A stretch of 64,000 nucleotides of DNA, taken from the NCBI RefSeq assembly GCF_000472545.1, contig NZ_AWZV01000006.1, positions 223-64,222 of the forward strand, written 5' to 3'. The DNA comes from Burkholderia sp. WSM2232 (lineage in GTDB: Bacteria > Pseudomonadota > Gammaproteobacteria > Burkholderiales > Burkholderiaceae). Of this stretch, positions 1 to 8,932 are shown piece by piece. How positions within the stretch are numbered: position 1 is the first letter of the stretch; each line of letters opens with the position of its first letter. The notes beneath the pieces are model-generated. The model did not search any database. It saw only the letters and a program-made list of their open reading frames with translations, and was not told the origin of the DNA. A program made the position numbers and the translations under genes.

Positions 1-1787
1 ACATACAGCCCCTGCCCCGCCCGCACCGCGCCATATGCGTCCGACTTCAGGTCAAAGCCGCTGCCCAGATACGCGCCGCGCGTGTTGCCGCTTTGCGCAA
101 TCAGGTAGCCCAGATGCAGTTGCGAGTTCGCGCTCGTGCTGTAAAGCTGCACGCGGTTCTGGCCGGTCGCATCGTCCATCACCAGCTGGTTGTAGCCACT
201 GCCCTGATACTCCTTCGACCGGTAGCCCGAGAGGATGCCGTTCGAATGCCACTCTGGCGTCTTCGCACCGTTGTACACGCGCCCCGTGACGATCGGCCGG
301 TCGCAGTCGCCGTCCAGGAACGACACGATCACCTCCTCGCCGATGCGCGGCACGTGCACCGCGCCGTAATTGCCGCCCGTGTCCGATTGCACCACCCGCA
401 GCCAGCACGACGCCTTCTCGTCGCCCGGGTTCAGGCGGTCCCAGTGCATCTGCACCTTCACCCGGTTCAGCGCGTCCGTGAACACTTCCTCGTTCGCCGG
501 GCCCACCACGGTCGCCGTCTGCAGATGCATGTCCGGCTTGCGATGCTCCAGCGGGCTGCGAAACGGCACGCTTTTCCGCTGCGCCTCGACCGTGGCCACG
601 AAGAAGCCTTCGCTGCCGTCGGCCGACCTGACCACCAGCGCCGCATCGTTCGCGTGCTGCGCGCGCGCCGCAGCGATCTGCGCCTTCAGGCTGTGCGGGA
701 AGTCGGTCGTGCCCGAGGACACCGGCAGGTTGTTCTCGATCACCCACCGCACGGCGAGCACCGCGAACTGCCGCTCCTGTTCGCTGCCGCCGCTGTGCTC
801 CGGATGGTTCTCCAGCACGAACCAGCGGCCCGCATCGAGCCGCCGCACCGCGCCCACGCCATGAAAGCGCTTGGCGCGCGACTCCCACTCCTCCATCCTC
901 ACCTTCGAAAGCTGCTCGCCGCGCTGCTGCTGCCCGTACGTGTATGCGCCCGTGTACTCGTACACCTCCGCCTGCTGCGGCAGATCGCCCTGCGTCGAAA
1001 GCGTCGGCACGCTCGTGCCCTTCGGATTGGCCGCCGACGACGGCGACTTGTAGTCGAACGTGCGCGTGGTAAGCGTCGTGCTCTGCAGCGTGCGCGTGCC
1101 GCTCCACTGCACCAACGCGTCGGTCTCGCTGTTCGTGCCCGAGCGGTAGAACGCCACCGCCTGCGGCGAGAGCGCCGGCAGGCTGCCGATATCGTCGGTA
1201 ATTACCAGCGTATGCGATTGGCCGTCCTCCGCCTGTTCGAAATAGCCAAACAGGCCCTCGGTTTCCATCAGCCGGTGACAGAAATTCCAGTCGTCCTCGT
1301 ATTGCACGCAGAAAGAATGCGGCGGCAACGGTTTGCCTAACGCGAAACGGAACGCGCCCTGCGCCTGCGGATGCACGTTGAATACGTCGGTGAGAATTTC
1401 ATCGACGCTTTTGTCCTGCCAGATCCGCGCGTCCTTCCGAAAGCGCAGGAAATGCATCCACGACACCACGCCAATCTGGTAACTGGTAATGGCGCCATCC
1501 GAGCCCAGACGGCGCGCGGTATGCACATAACCGTGGTGCGGCGCATACGACTGGTCGCTCTGCTGGATCCACAGCGTGACGGGCTGGGCAATCAGCGATT
1601 TGAGCTCGATGCTGTCGCTGGTGGAAACCGCGTCCAGTGTGAATTCATAATCGCGGCCGATTCGCGACACGCCCACCAGCCTTTGCGGCAACAGCGTATT
1701 GCCGCCTAACGGCGTATCCAGTTTCAGCAGCCGGTCACTTTGCAACAGCCCGCCTTTTATTGCCGCGATTATGTCCTGCGCGCCCAT
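1..1787 (-). CDS. vgrG: VgrG, type VI secretion spike protein (3' end outside window)
   Basis: About 595 codons are open on the minus strand and continue past base 1, so the C-terminus is missing. The translation starts MGAQDIIAAIKGGLLQSDRL and follows the VgrG plan: a gp27-like hub (RFRKDARIWQDKSVDEILTD, then YEDDWNFCHRLMETEGLFGY), a middle part (WESRAKRFHGVGAVRRLDAG), then the gp5-like OB fold with VKVQMHWDRLNPGDEKASCW and VPRIGEEVIVSFLDGDCDRP. VgrG trimers cap the Hcp tube and puncture target cells; C-terminal extensions may carry effectors, which cannot be judged here. The ATG at 1787 is preceded by AGAGGCGG. No other T6SS gene lies in the window. Confidence 0.93.
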   Translation of the reverse strand, partial: MGAQDIIAAIKGGLLQSDRLLKLDTPLGGNTLLPQRLVGVSRIGRDYEFTLDAVSTSDSIELKSLIAQPVTLWIQQSDQSYAPHHGYVHTARRLGSDGAITSYQIGVVSWMHFLRFRKDARIWQDKSVDEILTDVFNVHPQAQGAFRFALGKPLPPHSFCVQYEDDWNFCHRLMETEGLFGYFEQAEDGQSHTLVITDDIGSLPALSPQAVAFYRSGTNSETDALVQWSGTRTLQSTTLTTRTFDYKSPSSAANPKGTSVPTLSTQGDLPQQAEVYEYTGAYTYGQQQRGEQLSKVRMEEWESRAKRFHGVGAVRRLDAGRWFVLENHPEHSGGSEQERQFAVLAVRWVIENNLPVSSGTTDFPHSLKAQIAAARAQHANDAALVVRSADGSEGFFVATVEAQRKSVPFRSPLEHRKPDMHLQTATVVGPANEEVFTDALNRVKVQMHWDRLNPGDEKASCWLRVVQSDTGGNYGAVHVPRIGEEVIVSFLDGDCDRPIVTGRVYNGAKTPEWHSNGILSGYRSKEYQGSGYNQLVMDDATGQNRVQLYSTSANSQLHLGYLIAQSGNTRGAYLGSGFDLKSDAYGAVRAGQGLY

Positions 1788-2470
1788 ACCGCCTCTTTTT
1801 ATGCAATGCGCGACCCCGCGCCATCGCGCGATAATACAGAAAATTACCTGGTGGCCGCAATCGCATATTGAAAAACAAATGTTAAATCGCGCGGCTGCCA
1901 ACGAGTAGTTATTTCCTCGCGAAGCACTATTGGTTTGGTCATTCGGTATAAATGGCTTTGCGACGCGATTCCCATGTGGCTGCGGATTCAAAATCATCCG
2001 CCTGACCCCTCAGGTGATCCCCAATTCAAATGGCTCGGCGATTCGTCTCTCCATGCCAAGATTCGAGATTTGCCCACCGACAATTGCCGCCGCGGAGGAC
2101 AAGGCCAATTCACCGGGCCGGTTGCTTCGGTCCGAATCAGTCCGAACACGTCAATCGCCTTGAATGCGGTTGATCCGACTCGGGGGGCCGACTGGAAACG
2201 GAAAGACACACTTTCAGTGACTTCGGCAAACCACCGAGTCCTGCACATCCTGAGTTCCGCATAGCAGCAACCGATTCACGAAGCAATTTTGCAAAAAGCG
2301 AGTAGCCACTGGCTTAGAGTGACGCGAGTCGCGGGAGCGCGGTCTCAAGGAAATGAGGCTCACATAAGAGGCGTTCCCGGCTGCTGGAGTAGATAACCAG
2401 CCCAACCCCGCCTGAATAGTCATTGGCGGTGGGCAACAATAAATCCACATATTGGAGTTTGTCGACGCCT
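1788..2470. other. Intergenic stretch without a supported gene
   Basis: Between the divergent vgrG and the DUF262 gene. It is AT-richer than its surroundings near 1830-1900. Short open frames here look like chance ORFs: no recognisable motif and no ribosome binding site. It probably holds the promoters of both flanking genes. Confidence 0.5.
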
Positions 2471-4234
2471 ATGACAGAGACTGTCTTTAAAGAAGTCCGT
2501 TACACCCTCGGCGGCCTGATCGGCGACATCGGGCTTGGTCGAATTGGTCTGCCTGACATTCAACGACCTTTTGTCTGGGCCAATGCCAAAGTGCGGGACC
2601 TGTTTGACTCCATGTATCGCGGTTATCCGGTCGGCTACTTTCTCTTCTGGCAAACCGGCGCGGAGGGCGCGGACGCAAAGGTCATTGGTGAAACCAGCAA
2701 GCAGAAAGCGCCTTCATTACTTATCGTGGATGGCCAGCAACGCCTCACTTCGCTATATGCGGTCATTCGCCGGGAAGCGGTGCTGCGAGAGAATTTCGAG
2801 CGCGAATGCATCCGCATCGCCTTCCGGCCGCAGAGCGGCACTTTTGTCGTTCCCGATGCAACCACGGAACGGGACCCCGAATACATTCTCGACATTTCCG
2901 AGGTATTCAGCCGGCCCACTCACAAAACCGTCGGCGACTATCTGAAGCGGCTGGCGGCCGCGCGCGCGGTGTCCGACGCGGAAGAAGAGAAAATCGGCGA
3001 CGCTATCGGCAAGCTGGCCGGCCTGACCAACTTTCCCTTCATTGCGCTCGAGCTGTCGCAGCAATGCACCGAAGAACAGGTGGCCGACGTTTTCGTGCGC
3101 ATCAATAGCGAAGGCAAGAAGCTCAATCAGTCGGACTTCATCTTGACACTGATGTCGGTGTTCTGGGACGAAGGCCGTTCGGAACTGGAAGGCTTTTGCC
3201 GGACAGCGCGCCAGCCCGCGCCTGCGGGACAACCCAGTTCTTTCAATCAGATCTTCCAGCCGGACCCCGACCATCTCTTGCGCGTGGGCGTGGGTGTGGC
3301 TTTCCGGCGCGCACGCCTGGAACACGTCTATTCGCTACTGCGCGGCAAGGACCTGTCGACCGGAGAGGTCAATACCGGCCAGCGCGACAACCAGTTCAGC
3401 AGGCTGCGTGACGCTCAAGCTCGCGTATTGAACGTTACCTACTGGGCCGACTTCCTCAACATCGTGCGTGCGGCCGGTTTCCGCAGCGCAAAAACCATCA
3501 GTTCGGTCAACGCGTTGATATTTGCCTACCAGCTTTATCTGTTAGGCCGCACGGAATACGGTGTGGAGGGGTTCCGGCTCAAGAACGCCATCGCACGGTG
3601 GCTCTTCATGTCGTTGCTGACCGGTCGCTTTACCTCCTCGCCGGAATCGCGAATGGAGCAGGACCTGGCCGAGCTGCGCGAACTGAAGTCCGCCGACCAG
3701 TTTCTGTCCCGCCTCGCCGCGGTGGAGATTGCAACGCTAACCGACGACTACTGGACCAAGACCTTACCGATGGATCTGGCCACGTCGGCGGGCCGCAGTC
3801 CGGCGCTGTTTGGCTTCTATGCAGCACAGACGCTACTGGGCGCGCGCGCACTGTTTTCCGCGAGCCCGGTGGCCGATCTGCTGGACCCGCCTGCCCACGG
3901 ACAGAAAAAGGCGTTGGAGCGCCACCACCTGTTCCCAAAGCAGTATCTGAAGAAGCAAGGTATCGACAGCGTGCGCGACATCAATCAGATTGCGAACTAC
4001 GCATTGGTCGAGTGGGATGACAACATCGCGATCTCTGACGCGCCGCCGGCGGTCTACTGGCCGCAATACGCGGCGCGCTTTTCGACCACGGAACTGGCGC
4101 GCATGCGCGAATGGCATGCCTTGCCCGACGGATGGTGGAATGCGGGCTATGAGGAGTTCCTGATCGCGCGTAGGCCCCTGATTGCCAGTGTGATTCGCGC
4201 CGGGTATGAGAAGCTGTCCCGCTGTCGGGCATGA
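2471..4234 (+). CDS. GmrSD-like DUF262 / DUF1524 (HNH) protein
   Basis: The 587-aa protein has an N-terminal DUF262 (ParB/Srx-like NTPase) domain: GLPDIQRPFVWANAKVRDLF at about 30-50, then SLLIVDGQQRLTSLYAVIRR at about 85-105, the family's DGQQR signature, and FVRINSEGKKLNQSDFIL at about 210-230. The C-terminus has an HNH-type DUF1524 motif, ALERHHLFPKQYLKKQG, followed by NQIANYALVEWDDNIAIS. In the type IV enzyme GmrSD these domains use NTP and cut DNA with glucosylated hydroxymethylcytosine; other members have different targets. ATG 2471 is chosen because residues just after it belong to the domain; a TTG at 2423 would add 16 residues without a ribosome site. It is a single gene outside the transposon. 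Defence is inferred from family. Confidence 0.75.
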   Translation: MTETVFKEVRYTLGGLIGDIGLGRIGLPDIQRPFVWANAKVRDLFDSMYRGYPVGYFLFWQTGAEGADAKVIGETSKQKAPSLLIVDGQQRLTSLYAVIRREAVLRENFERECIRIAFRPQSGTFVVPDATTERDPEYILDISEVFSRPTHKTVGDYLKRLAAARAVSDAEEEKIGDAIGKLAGLTNFPFIALELSQQCTEEQVADVFVRINSEGKKLNQSDFILTLMSVFWDEGRSELEGFCRTARQPAPAGQPSSFNQIFQPDPDHLLRVGVGVAFRRARLEHVYSLLRGKDLSTGEVNTGQRDNQFSRLRDAQARVLNVTYWADFLNIVRAAGFRSAKTISSVNALIFAYQLYLLGRTEYGVEGFRLKNAIARWLFMSLLTGRFTSSPESRMEQDLAELRELKSADQFLSRLAAVEIATLTDDYWTKTLPMDLATSAGRSPALFGFYAAQTLLGARALFSASPVADLLDPPAHGQKKALERHHLFPKQYLKKQGIDSVRDINQIANYALVEWDDNIAISDAPPAVYWPQYAARFSTTELARMREWHALPDGWWNAGYEEFLIARRPLIASVIRAGYEKLSRCRA

Positions 4235-4305
4235 CTGCGCAGGATGGCGCGCACAAGGACTACGACGGATTGACAGAAGTCGAGCGACTCCCTCAAGACA
4301 CCCCG

Positions 4306-5916
4306 TCAGCGCCGATTCTCCAGCGCCTGCCGCACCCCTTCCCAGTCGAGGCGAAAGCGTGCGAGGTACTTGCGCAAGCGATCCGCATCGTTCGGCTGCT
4401 TCTTACCTTGCCGCGACACGGCAAAGAGTGTGCGCCCAGCTTCGGACAAACTACGCGAGCCGCGACACACGTCGAGCACTTGCTCGAGCTGCACGCGGTC
4501 GAACAGGTCGAGCTCGCTCGCGCCCGCTCCCAGCACGACATCGACCATATCGCTCGTGTCACGCGGCGCGGACCATGTTGCCGCCAGTCGCGCCGCTTCT
4601 TCCTCGGCAATTGCCTCGGTGATGCGGCCTGTGTCTGCGAGCGTCGCCATTCGCGTAACGGACGCGGACAGCTCGCGGAAATTACCGCTCCATACTGCGC
4701 GTGGCGATGTCGCGAAGGCCACGTACCGTCGCCTGGCTTCAACGTTGAACCTCACGTTTTCACCCTGCTCACGGCCGAACCGGTCGAGTTCGAATTCCAG
4801 GTTGGGCTCCACGTCCTCACGACGGTCAGCAAGGCGTGGCAATTCATACGTCCATAGGTTGATCCGTGCGTACAGATCTTCGCGGAACGTGCCGGCGGCC
4901 ACCATCTGGCGCAGATCGCGGTGCGTGCCAGCTATCAGCTCGAAATCGCTCGTCACCTCGCTGTCGGATCCGACGGGAAAGAACCGCTTCTCCTCAACCG
5001 CCTTCAGCAGCATGGCCTGCTCGTCGAGGCCCAACTCACCAATTTCATCCAGGAACAGCAGGCCGCCGTCCGCCGCGCGCAGCAGTCCCGCACGCGCTGC
5101 CTGCGCGCCGGTGAACGCCCCCTTCACATGACCGAATAGGGTCGACATGGCGGCGTCTCCTCGCAGCGTCGCGCAGTTGACCTCAATGAAGGGGCCCGCA
5201 AGCCGATGCCGCGCGCGCTTGAGTTCGTACACGCGCCTTGCGAGAAACGATTTGCCGGCGCCGGTCGGCCCGACCAGCAGCACGGGCGCGCGCGAGCGCG
5301 CTGCCACCCGCTCCAATTGCTCAATTAGCGCGTTAAAGCGTGCATTGCGTGTCGCAATGCCCGCCTTCAGGAACGATACCGTTTCATCACGCTCGCGTTT
5401 GAAGCGCTGTGCAATCCGGTTGTAACGCGACAGGTCCAGATCGATTACCGAGACCGCCCCGGGTCCGCTCGGCCCTTCGTCAGTCCGTTGCGGCGGCGCC
5501 GTCTGCACGAGCCGCGCGGGCAGATATCGAGCCTCGGCGAGTAGGAACCAGCAGATCTGTGCGACGTGCGTGCCTGTCGTGATGTGAATCAGGTAATCCT
5601 CGTGATCGGTATCGAATGCATAAGCGCGCGCGAAATCGTGCAACGCGGCGTAGACCTCTTCGAAATCCCACGGATCGCGAATCGTTAGCGACGTGAGCCG
5701 GACGTCGGTGCCAGGCGACGTTTGCGAGATGTCGTCTTTCACGCGGTTCGCAAGGCGGTCGTAGTCCGGCGAATGCAGCAGTTCGAGCCGGTCAATCGGC
5801 AGGTCCTTCTGCATGCACAGCGAAACTGTCGGGCGCCACTTCTGCCAGCGACGTGGCGCGCGCCCCCCTTGGTCCAGCACAGTGCCGAGAAAACCTATAG
5901 CGACGGTCTTGCGCAT
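4306..5916 (-). CDS. rtcR: RtcR, sigma-54-dependent activator of RNA repair genes
   Basis: The 536-aa product, close to the 532 aa of E. coli RtcR, starts MRKTVAIGFLGTVLDQGG, which begins the CARF-type sensor domain (about 1-180) thought to bind RNA ends with cyclic phosphate. The AAA+ domain has Walker A GPTGAGKS near residue 216, the sigma-54 contact loop GAFTGA near 266, and Walker B LLFLDEIGEL near 285. A short C-terminal helix-turn-helix region (about 490-530) ends in LARFRLDWEGVRQALENRR. It is divergent from rtcB, the classical arrangement, with a sigma-54 promoter in between. Longer upstream in-frame starts up to 6072 would run through that promoter region and are rejected. Confidence 0.95.
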   Translation of the reverse strand: MRKTVAIGFLGTVLDQGGRAPRRWQKWRPTVSLCMQKDLPIDRLELLHSPDYDRLANRVKDDISQTSPGTDVRLTSLTIRDPWDFEEVYAALHDFARAYAFDTDHEDYLIHITTGTHVAQICWFLLAEARYLPARLVQTAPPQRTDEGPSGPGAVSVIDLDLSRYNRIAQRFKRERDETVSFLKAGIATRNARFNALIEQLERVAARSRAPVLLVGPTGAGKSFLARRVYELKRARHRLAGPFIEVNCATLRGDAAMSTLFGHVKGAFTGAQAARAGLLRAADGGLLFLDEIGELGLDEQAMLLKAVEEKRFFPVGSDSEVTSDFELIAGTHRDLRQMVAAGTFREDLYARINLWTYELPRLADRREDVEPNLEFELDRFGREQGENVRFNVEARRRYVAFATSPRAVWSGNFRELSASVTRMATLADTGRITEAIAEEEAARLAATWSAPRDTSDMVDVVLGAGASELDLFDRVQLEQVLDVCRGSRSLSEAGRTLFAVSRQGKKQPNDADRLRKYLARFRLDWEGVRQALENRR

Positions 5917-6066
5917 ACCTATCTTGTGAGATCGTAATCGAGCCGATTTTATAGGAACCGGCGACGGCGCGGCGAGCGCGCAGAGGACACGCCCGACCCA
6001 TGTCGATGGGTTTTCGGCCTTTATTTCAGGGGCTTGCGGCGTGCTGTGGACTGGCGAGGCACGCAG

Positions 6067-6082
6067 TGGCACGGTCCTCGCT
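6067..6082 (+). promoter_or_regulatory. Sigma-54 promoter of rtcB
   Basis: TGGCACGGTCCTCGCT matches the -24/-12 consensus TGGCACG-N4-TTGC[AT] with one mismatch. The invariant GG (6068-6069) and GC (6080-6081) are separated by exactly 10 bases. It points at rtcB, whose start is about 95 bp downstream, and RtcR encoded next door is a sigma-54 activator with an intact GAFTGA loop, so sequence and context agree. RtcR binding sites should lie in 5917-6050 but I could not pick them out. Confidence 0.88.
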
Positions 6083-6176
6083 ATTAAAAGGTCAGTTCAA
6101 CGGGGCCGCGAGGGCGCAAACGACGCAAAGCGGCGCACCGCATGAACGGCGCGCCGCTCAGCAAAGAACAGAACGG

Positions 6177-7409
6177 ATGACAAAAATGAACGAATTGGAT
6201 TACGTGTTGATGGAACTGGCGCAGGGCAAGCCGGTAAAAATGTGGACGAAAGGGGTCGCGGTCGAAGACGAGGCGCGCACGCAACTGCGCAACACTGCGC
6301 AGTTGCCATTCATCTTCAGGCACCTCGCGGTGATGCCCGACGTGCACCTCGGCAAAGGCTCGACGATCGGCAGTGTGATTCCGACCAAGGGGGCGATCAT
6401 TCCAGCCGCAGTCGGCGTGGATATCGGCTGCGGGATGATGGCCGCGCGGACCACGCTAACAGCAGCGGATTTGCCGGACTCCCTCGCGGGACTGCGCAGC
6501 GCTATCGAACGAGCAGTGCCACACGGCCGCGTACCGGGACGACGCGATCCGGGAGCTTGGGGCAACCGCACGCCGGCTGCCGTCGACGAGACATGGGCGA
6601 TGCTGCAACCGGGCTTCCAGCGCATCGTTGACAAGTACCCGAAGCTCGAGAAGACAAACCACTACGTGCATCTCGGCACGCTCGGCACGGGCAATCACTT
6701 CATCGAAGTGTGTCTCGACGAAACCGACAGCGTGTGGTTCATGTTGCACAGTGGTTCACGCGGCGTCGGCAATGCGATTGGCAGCCTGTTTATCGAACTC
6801 GCGCAGGACGACATGCGTCAGCACATTGCTAACCTGCCAGATCGCAACCTCGCTTACTTCACCGAGGGCAGCCGACACTTCGACGACTACGTCGAGGCCG
6901 TGGGCTGGGCGCAGGATTTCGCGCGGCGCAACCGGCAGGTGATGATGGACGCGGTGATCGGCGCTGCGCGCAAAGAGATTGCCAAGCCTTTCGGCGTGGA
7001 CGAACATGCCGTGAACTGCCACCACAACTACGTGCAGCGGGAGCGCCACTACGGCGAGGACGTGCTTGTGACACGGAAGGGCGCGGTCTCTGCGCACAAG
7101 GGACAGCTTGGCATTATCCCCGGCTCAATGGGGGCGAAAAGCTTCATCGTGCGCGGGCTGGGCAATCCGGAGAGTTTCTGCTCGTGCAGCCACGGCGCGG
7201 GCCGGACGATGAGCCGCACGGAAGCGAAGCGCCGCTTCACGGTTGAGGATCAGGTGAAGGCAACGGAGGGCGTGGAGTGCCGGAAGGACGCGGGGGTAGT
7301 CGACGAGATCCCGATGGCCTACAAGGACATCGACGCGGTCATGGCGGCGCAGCGCAGTCTCGTCGAAGTAGTGCATACATTGCGCCAGGTGGTATGCGTG
7401 AAGGGATAG
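6177..7409 (+). CDS. rtcB: RtcB, RNA-splicing ligase
   Basis: The 410-aa protein is nearly collinear with E. coli RtcB (408 aa). It joins RNA 2',3'-cyclic phosphate or 3'-phosphate ends to 5'-OH ends using GTP and Mn2+. Hallmarks: VMPDVHLGKGSTIGSVIP, VGVDIGCGM (metal-binding Asp and Cys), HLGTLGTGNHFIEVCLDE, MLHSGSRGVGN, NCHHNYVQRE, and KGAVSAHKGQLGIIPGSMGA leading to SCSHGAGRTMSR, whose His is the guanylylated residue. ATG 6177 is taken because the homologous part begins at once; a second ATG at 6186 is equally possible. Controlled by RtcR through the sigma-54 promoter; the truncated nucleotidyltransferase gene follows by 50 bp. Confidence 0.97.
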   Translation: MTKMNELDYVLMELAQGKPVKMWTKGVAVEDEARTQLRNTAQLPFIFRHLAVMPDVHLGKGSTIGSVIPTKGAIIPAAVGVDIGCGMMAARTTLTAADLPDSLAGLRSAIERAVPHGRVPGRRDPGAWGNRTPAAVDETWAMLQPGFQRIVDKYPKLEKTNHYVHLGTLGTGNHFIEVCLDETDSVWFMLHSGSRGVGNAIGSLFIELAQDDMRQHIANLPDRNLAYFTEGSRHFDDYVEAVGWAQDFARRNRQVMMDAVIGAARKEIAKPFGVDEHAVNCHHNYVQRERHYGEDVLVTRKGAVSAHKGQLGIIPGSMGAKSFIVRGLGNPESFCSCSHGAGRTMSRTEAKRRFTVEDQVKATEGVECRKDAGVVDEIPMAYKDIDAVMAAQRSLVEVVHTLRQVVCVKG

Positions 7410-7459
7410 CGCGCCGCCGGGATGAAGGCCAGGCGAATACACAATAAAAGGGAAATGTG

Positions 7460-7645
7460 ATGACCTGGAAAGAAGAATTGAAGCCGGTGCGCAGTGCGCA
7501 CCCGGTCGCGCCGGATGTACGCGCACGCGTGCTCGCTGAACTCGCCGATATCGAGCAGCGTCACGACGTGAGCGTCCTGTTCGCATGCGAATCGGGCAGT
7601 CGAGGTTGGGGTTTTGCGTCGCCGGACAGCGGACGACGACTGTAG
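7460..7645 (+). pseudogene. Truncated RlaP/YcgL-type nucleotidyltransferase
   Basis: Sixty-one codons remain. The visible part, ELADIEQRHDVSVLFACESG followed by SRGWGFASPDS, matches the N-terminus of the YcgL/RlaP nucleotidyltransferase family often found beside rtcB; the family continues with a DYDV catalytic motif that is missing here. The frame enters the left end of the Tn7-like transposon and its stop TAG lies within TGTAGACGG. Without its catalytic aspartates the product cannot be active. Start ATG 7460 follows AAAGGGAAATGTG. Loss is most simply explained by transposon insertion plus an adjacent deletion, since no remainder is seen on the far side of the element. Confidence 0.82.
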
Positions 7646-7742
7646 ACGGTCGCATATCCCGAGAAACTGGCCCTTACCAGATAAGGCTCTCCAGCCGGGG
7701 CGGATGCATAACGTGAGAAAAACGGACGCATAAGCCGAGAAA
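7641..7742 (+). repeat. Transposon left end with three TnsB-type sites
   Basis: Three 22-bp imperfect direct repeats lie at 7645-7666, 7699-7720 and 7721-7742, all of the form [A/G]CGG-N-[T/C]GCATA-N4-GAGAAA; the second and third abut. The first follows the terminal TGTA directly. The same repeats occur inverted at 52747-52790. Such arrays are the TnsB binding sites of Tn7-like elements. Confidence 0.9.
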
Positions 7743-7999
7743 TTCCGACTAGGGCCACGTTAAATGCGTTGCGGTCGAAACCCCAGAAACGACCTCTCCC
7801 GTCAGCGGACGGCGCTCGCGCACGTGCGCGATGTTCGAAAAACCTACGCTTGAAGTAAAGGAAATTCTAGCGATTTTCGCGGGTGATGGGAATCTGCCGG
7901 ATGTGCGCCGACGACCCTTCTCTATTTCCTCTCAGGCCAGCGAATTCGCTGGTGGGTCGGGACGGCCGCGGGCGACCGCCTCGACCCGACAGGGGCGCC

Positions 8000-8125
8000 A
8001 TGAAATCGACCCGCCTCTGTCTTGCCTGCGGCAACCCGTTCGTGCCGCTGCTGCATGTTCCCCGTCAGCGATATTGCTCCTCGAAGGCTTGGCAGAATAG
8101 CCGGTTCCGTAACGATAGTGACTAA
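8000..8125 (+). pseudogene. Degenerate copy of the small zinc-ribbon gene at 8933
   Basis: The first 32 codons (MKSTRLCLACGNPFVPLLHV...) are nearly the same as those of the gene at 8933. Relative to that copy, about 24 bp are missing after the second Cys pair (AKACQ became SKAWQ with loss of the last Cys), and a TAA replaces a TAT soon after, ending the frame at 41 aa. Similarity continues for about 40 bp after the stop. It is a decayed duplicate. Confidence 0.75.
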
Positions 8126-8266
8126 AGCGACAGCCGGGCCCGCGTCCAGGCGAAATGACGCGCGGAACGGCGCATCCGACGTCTCGATAGCGAGACCGCA
8201 GCATGCGGCGCTTGTCCGGTGCGTCTCGATTAGGCTTCGGCTAGGCGTTGAGCAGTGACTTTGGGG

Positions 8267-8361
8267 TGACCGAAACGTGTGCAATTCCAGGCATCGACGG
8301 CTGTGTTTTGTCCGAAAAGTGTGCGATTCGTCTGCAAGCTTGTCCGAAAACTGTATGTTTC
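8267..8361. repeat. Three 21-bp direct repeats, remnant end of another transposon
   Basis: Imperfect repeats TGACCGAAACGTGTGCAATTC (8267-8287), TGTCCGAAAAGTGTGCGATTC (8309-8329) and TGTCCGAAAACTGTATGTTTC (8341-8361). They resemble the repeated transposase sites at the ends of IS21- or Tn7/Tn5053-type elements but differ from those of the 45-kb element. No matching transposase gene or second end was found in the window. Confidence 0.6.
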
Positions 8362-8439
8362 TGGCATGCCATCCTCCTGGGCAACGCATTCCGGTGTCGA
8401 TGTCTGGCTCAAAGTGATTCGTAGCGCGCGACGGTCAGG

Positions 8440-8835
8440 TCATTTTTCGTCGGACGTCGATGCGTTATAGGCCTCTACTGCGGCCTCGCGGGTCGCACAA
8501 TACTCCAGCACCGATGCCTTCGTGACGAATCGGTTGCTCCCCTTTTCATGATGGAGTTCCAGTTTCCCTTGCTCCAGCAGCTTCGAGATGTGCGGGCGGG
8601 ACACGAATAGCAGGGTCGCCGCCTCGGCTATGGACAGGAAGTCGTCGGTATCATGCCGCCATGCGGGGTGCCGGCTCAGAACGTCAACAAGTATTGCCTC
8701 CACGCCGGCGGAGAGCTCGCGCCGAACGTCGGAGGGCAGACTGGCCCCAACACGCCCGAACATCTCGTCCATACGTACGCGCGCGAGCTGCACCGCATCG
8801 GCAATTGATGGCGAAATTTTCGCGTCTGTCGACAT
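8440..8835 (-). CDS. Helix-turn-helix (excisionase-type) DNA-binding protein
   Basis: The 131-aa protein starts MSTDAKISPSIADAVQ at an ATG (8835) preceded by GGGAG. Its C-terminal half, DDFLSIAEAATLLFVSRPHI then SKLLEQGKLELHHEKGSNRF, is the MerR/excisionase-type winged helix seen in small excisionases and in antitoxins of excisionase/PIN-type pairs. The N-terminal half is helical and unassigned. A PIN-domain toxin would be expected downstream (below 8440), but that stretch holds the remnant repeats instead, so the partner may be lost. Function as regulator or orphan antitoxin is inferred. Confidence 0.65.
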   Translation of the reverse strand: MSTDAKISPSIADAVQLARVRMDEMFGRVGASLPSDVRRELSAGVEAILVDVLSRHPAWRHDTDDFLSIAEAATLLFVSRPHISKLLEQGKLELHHEKGSNRFVTKASVLEYCATREAAVEAYNASTSDEK

Positions 8836-8932
8836 ATTGGCTCCCGGGCGGGGTAGAAATTGAGTGTAGCCCCTTTGTGAAGACACCGAAACGCGCCAGC
8901 TGCGCCCGTCGCAAGCCGAACTGGAGGGGCCC

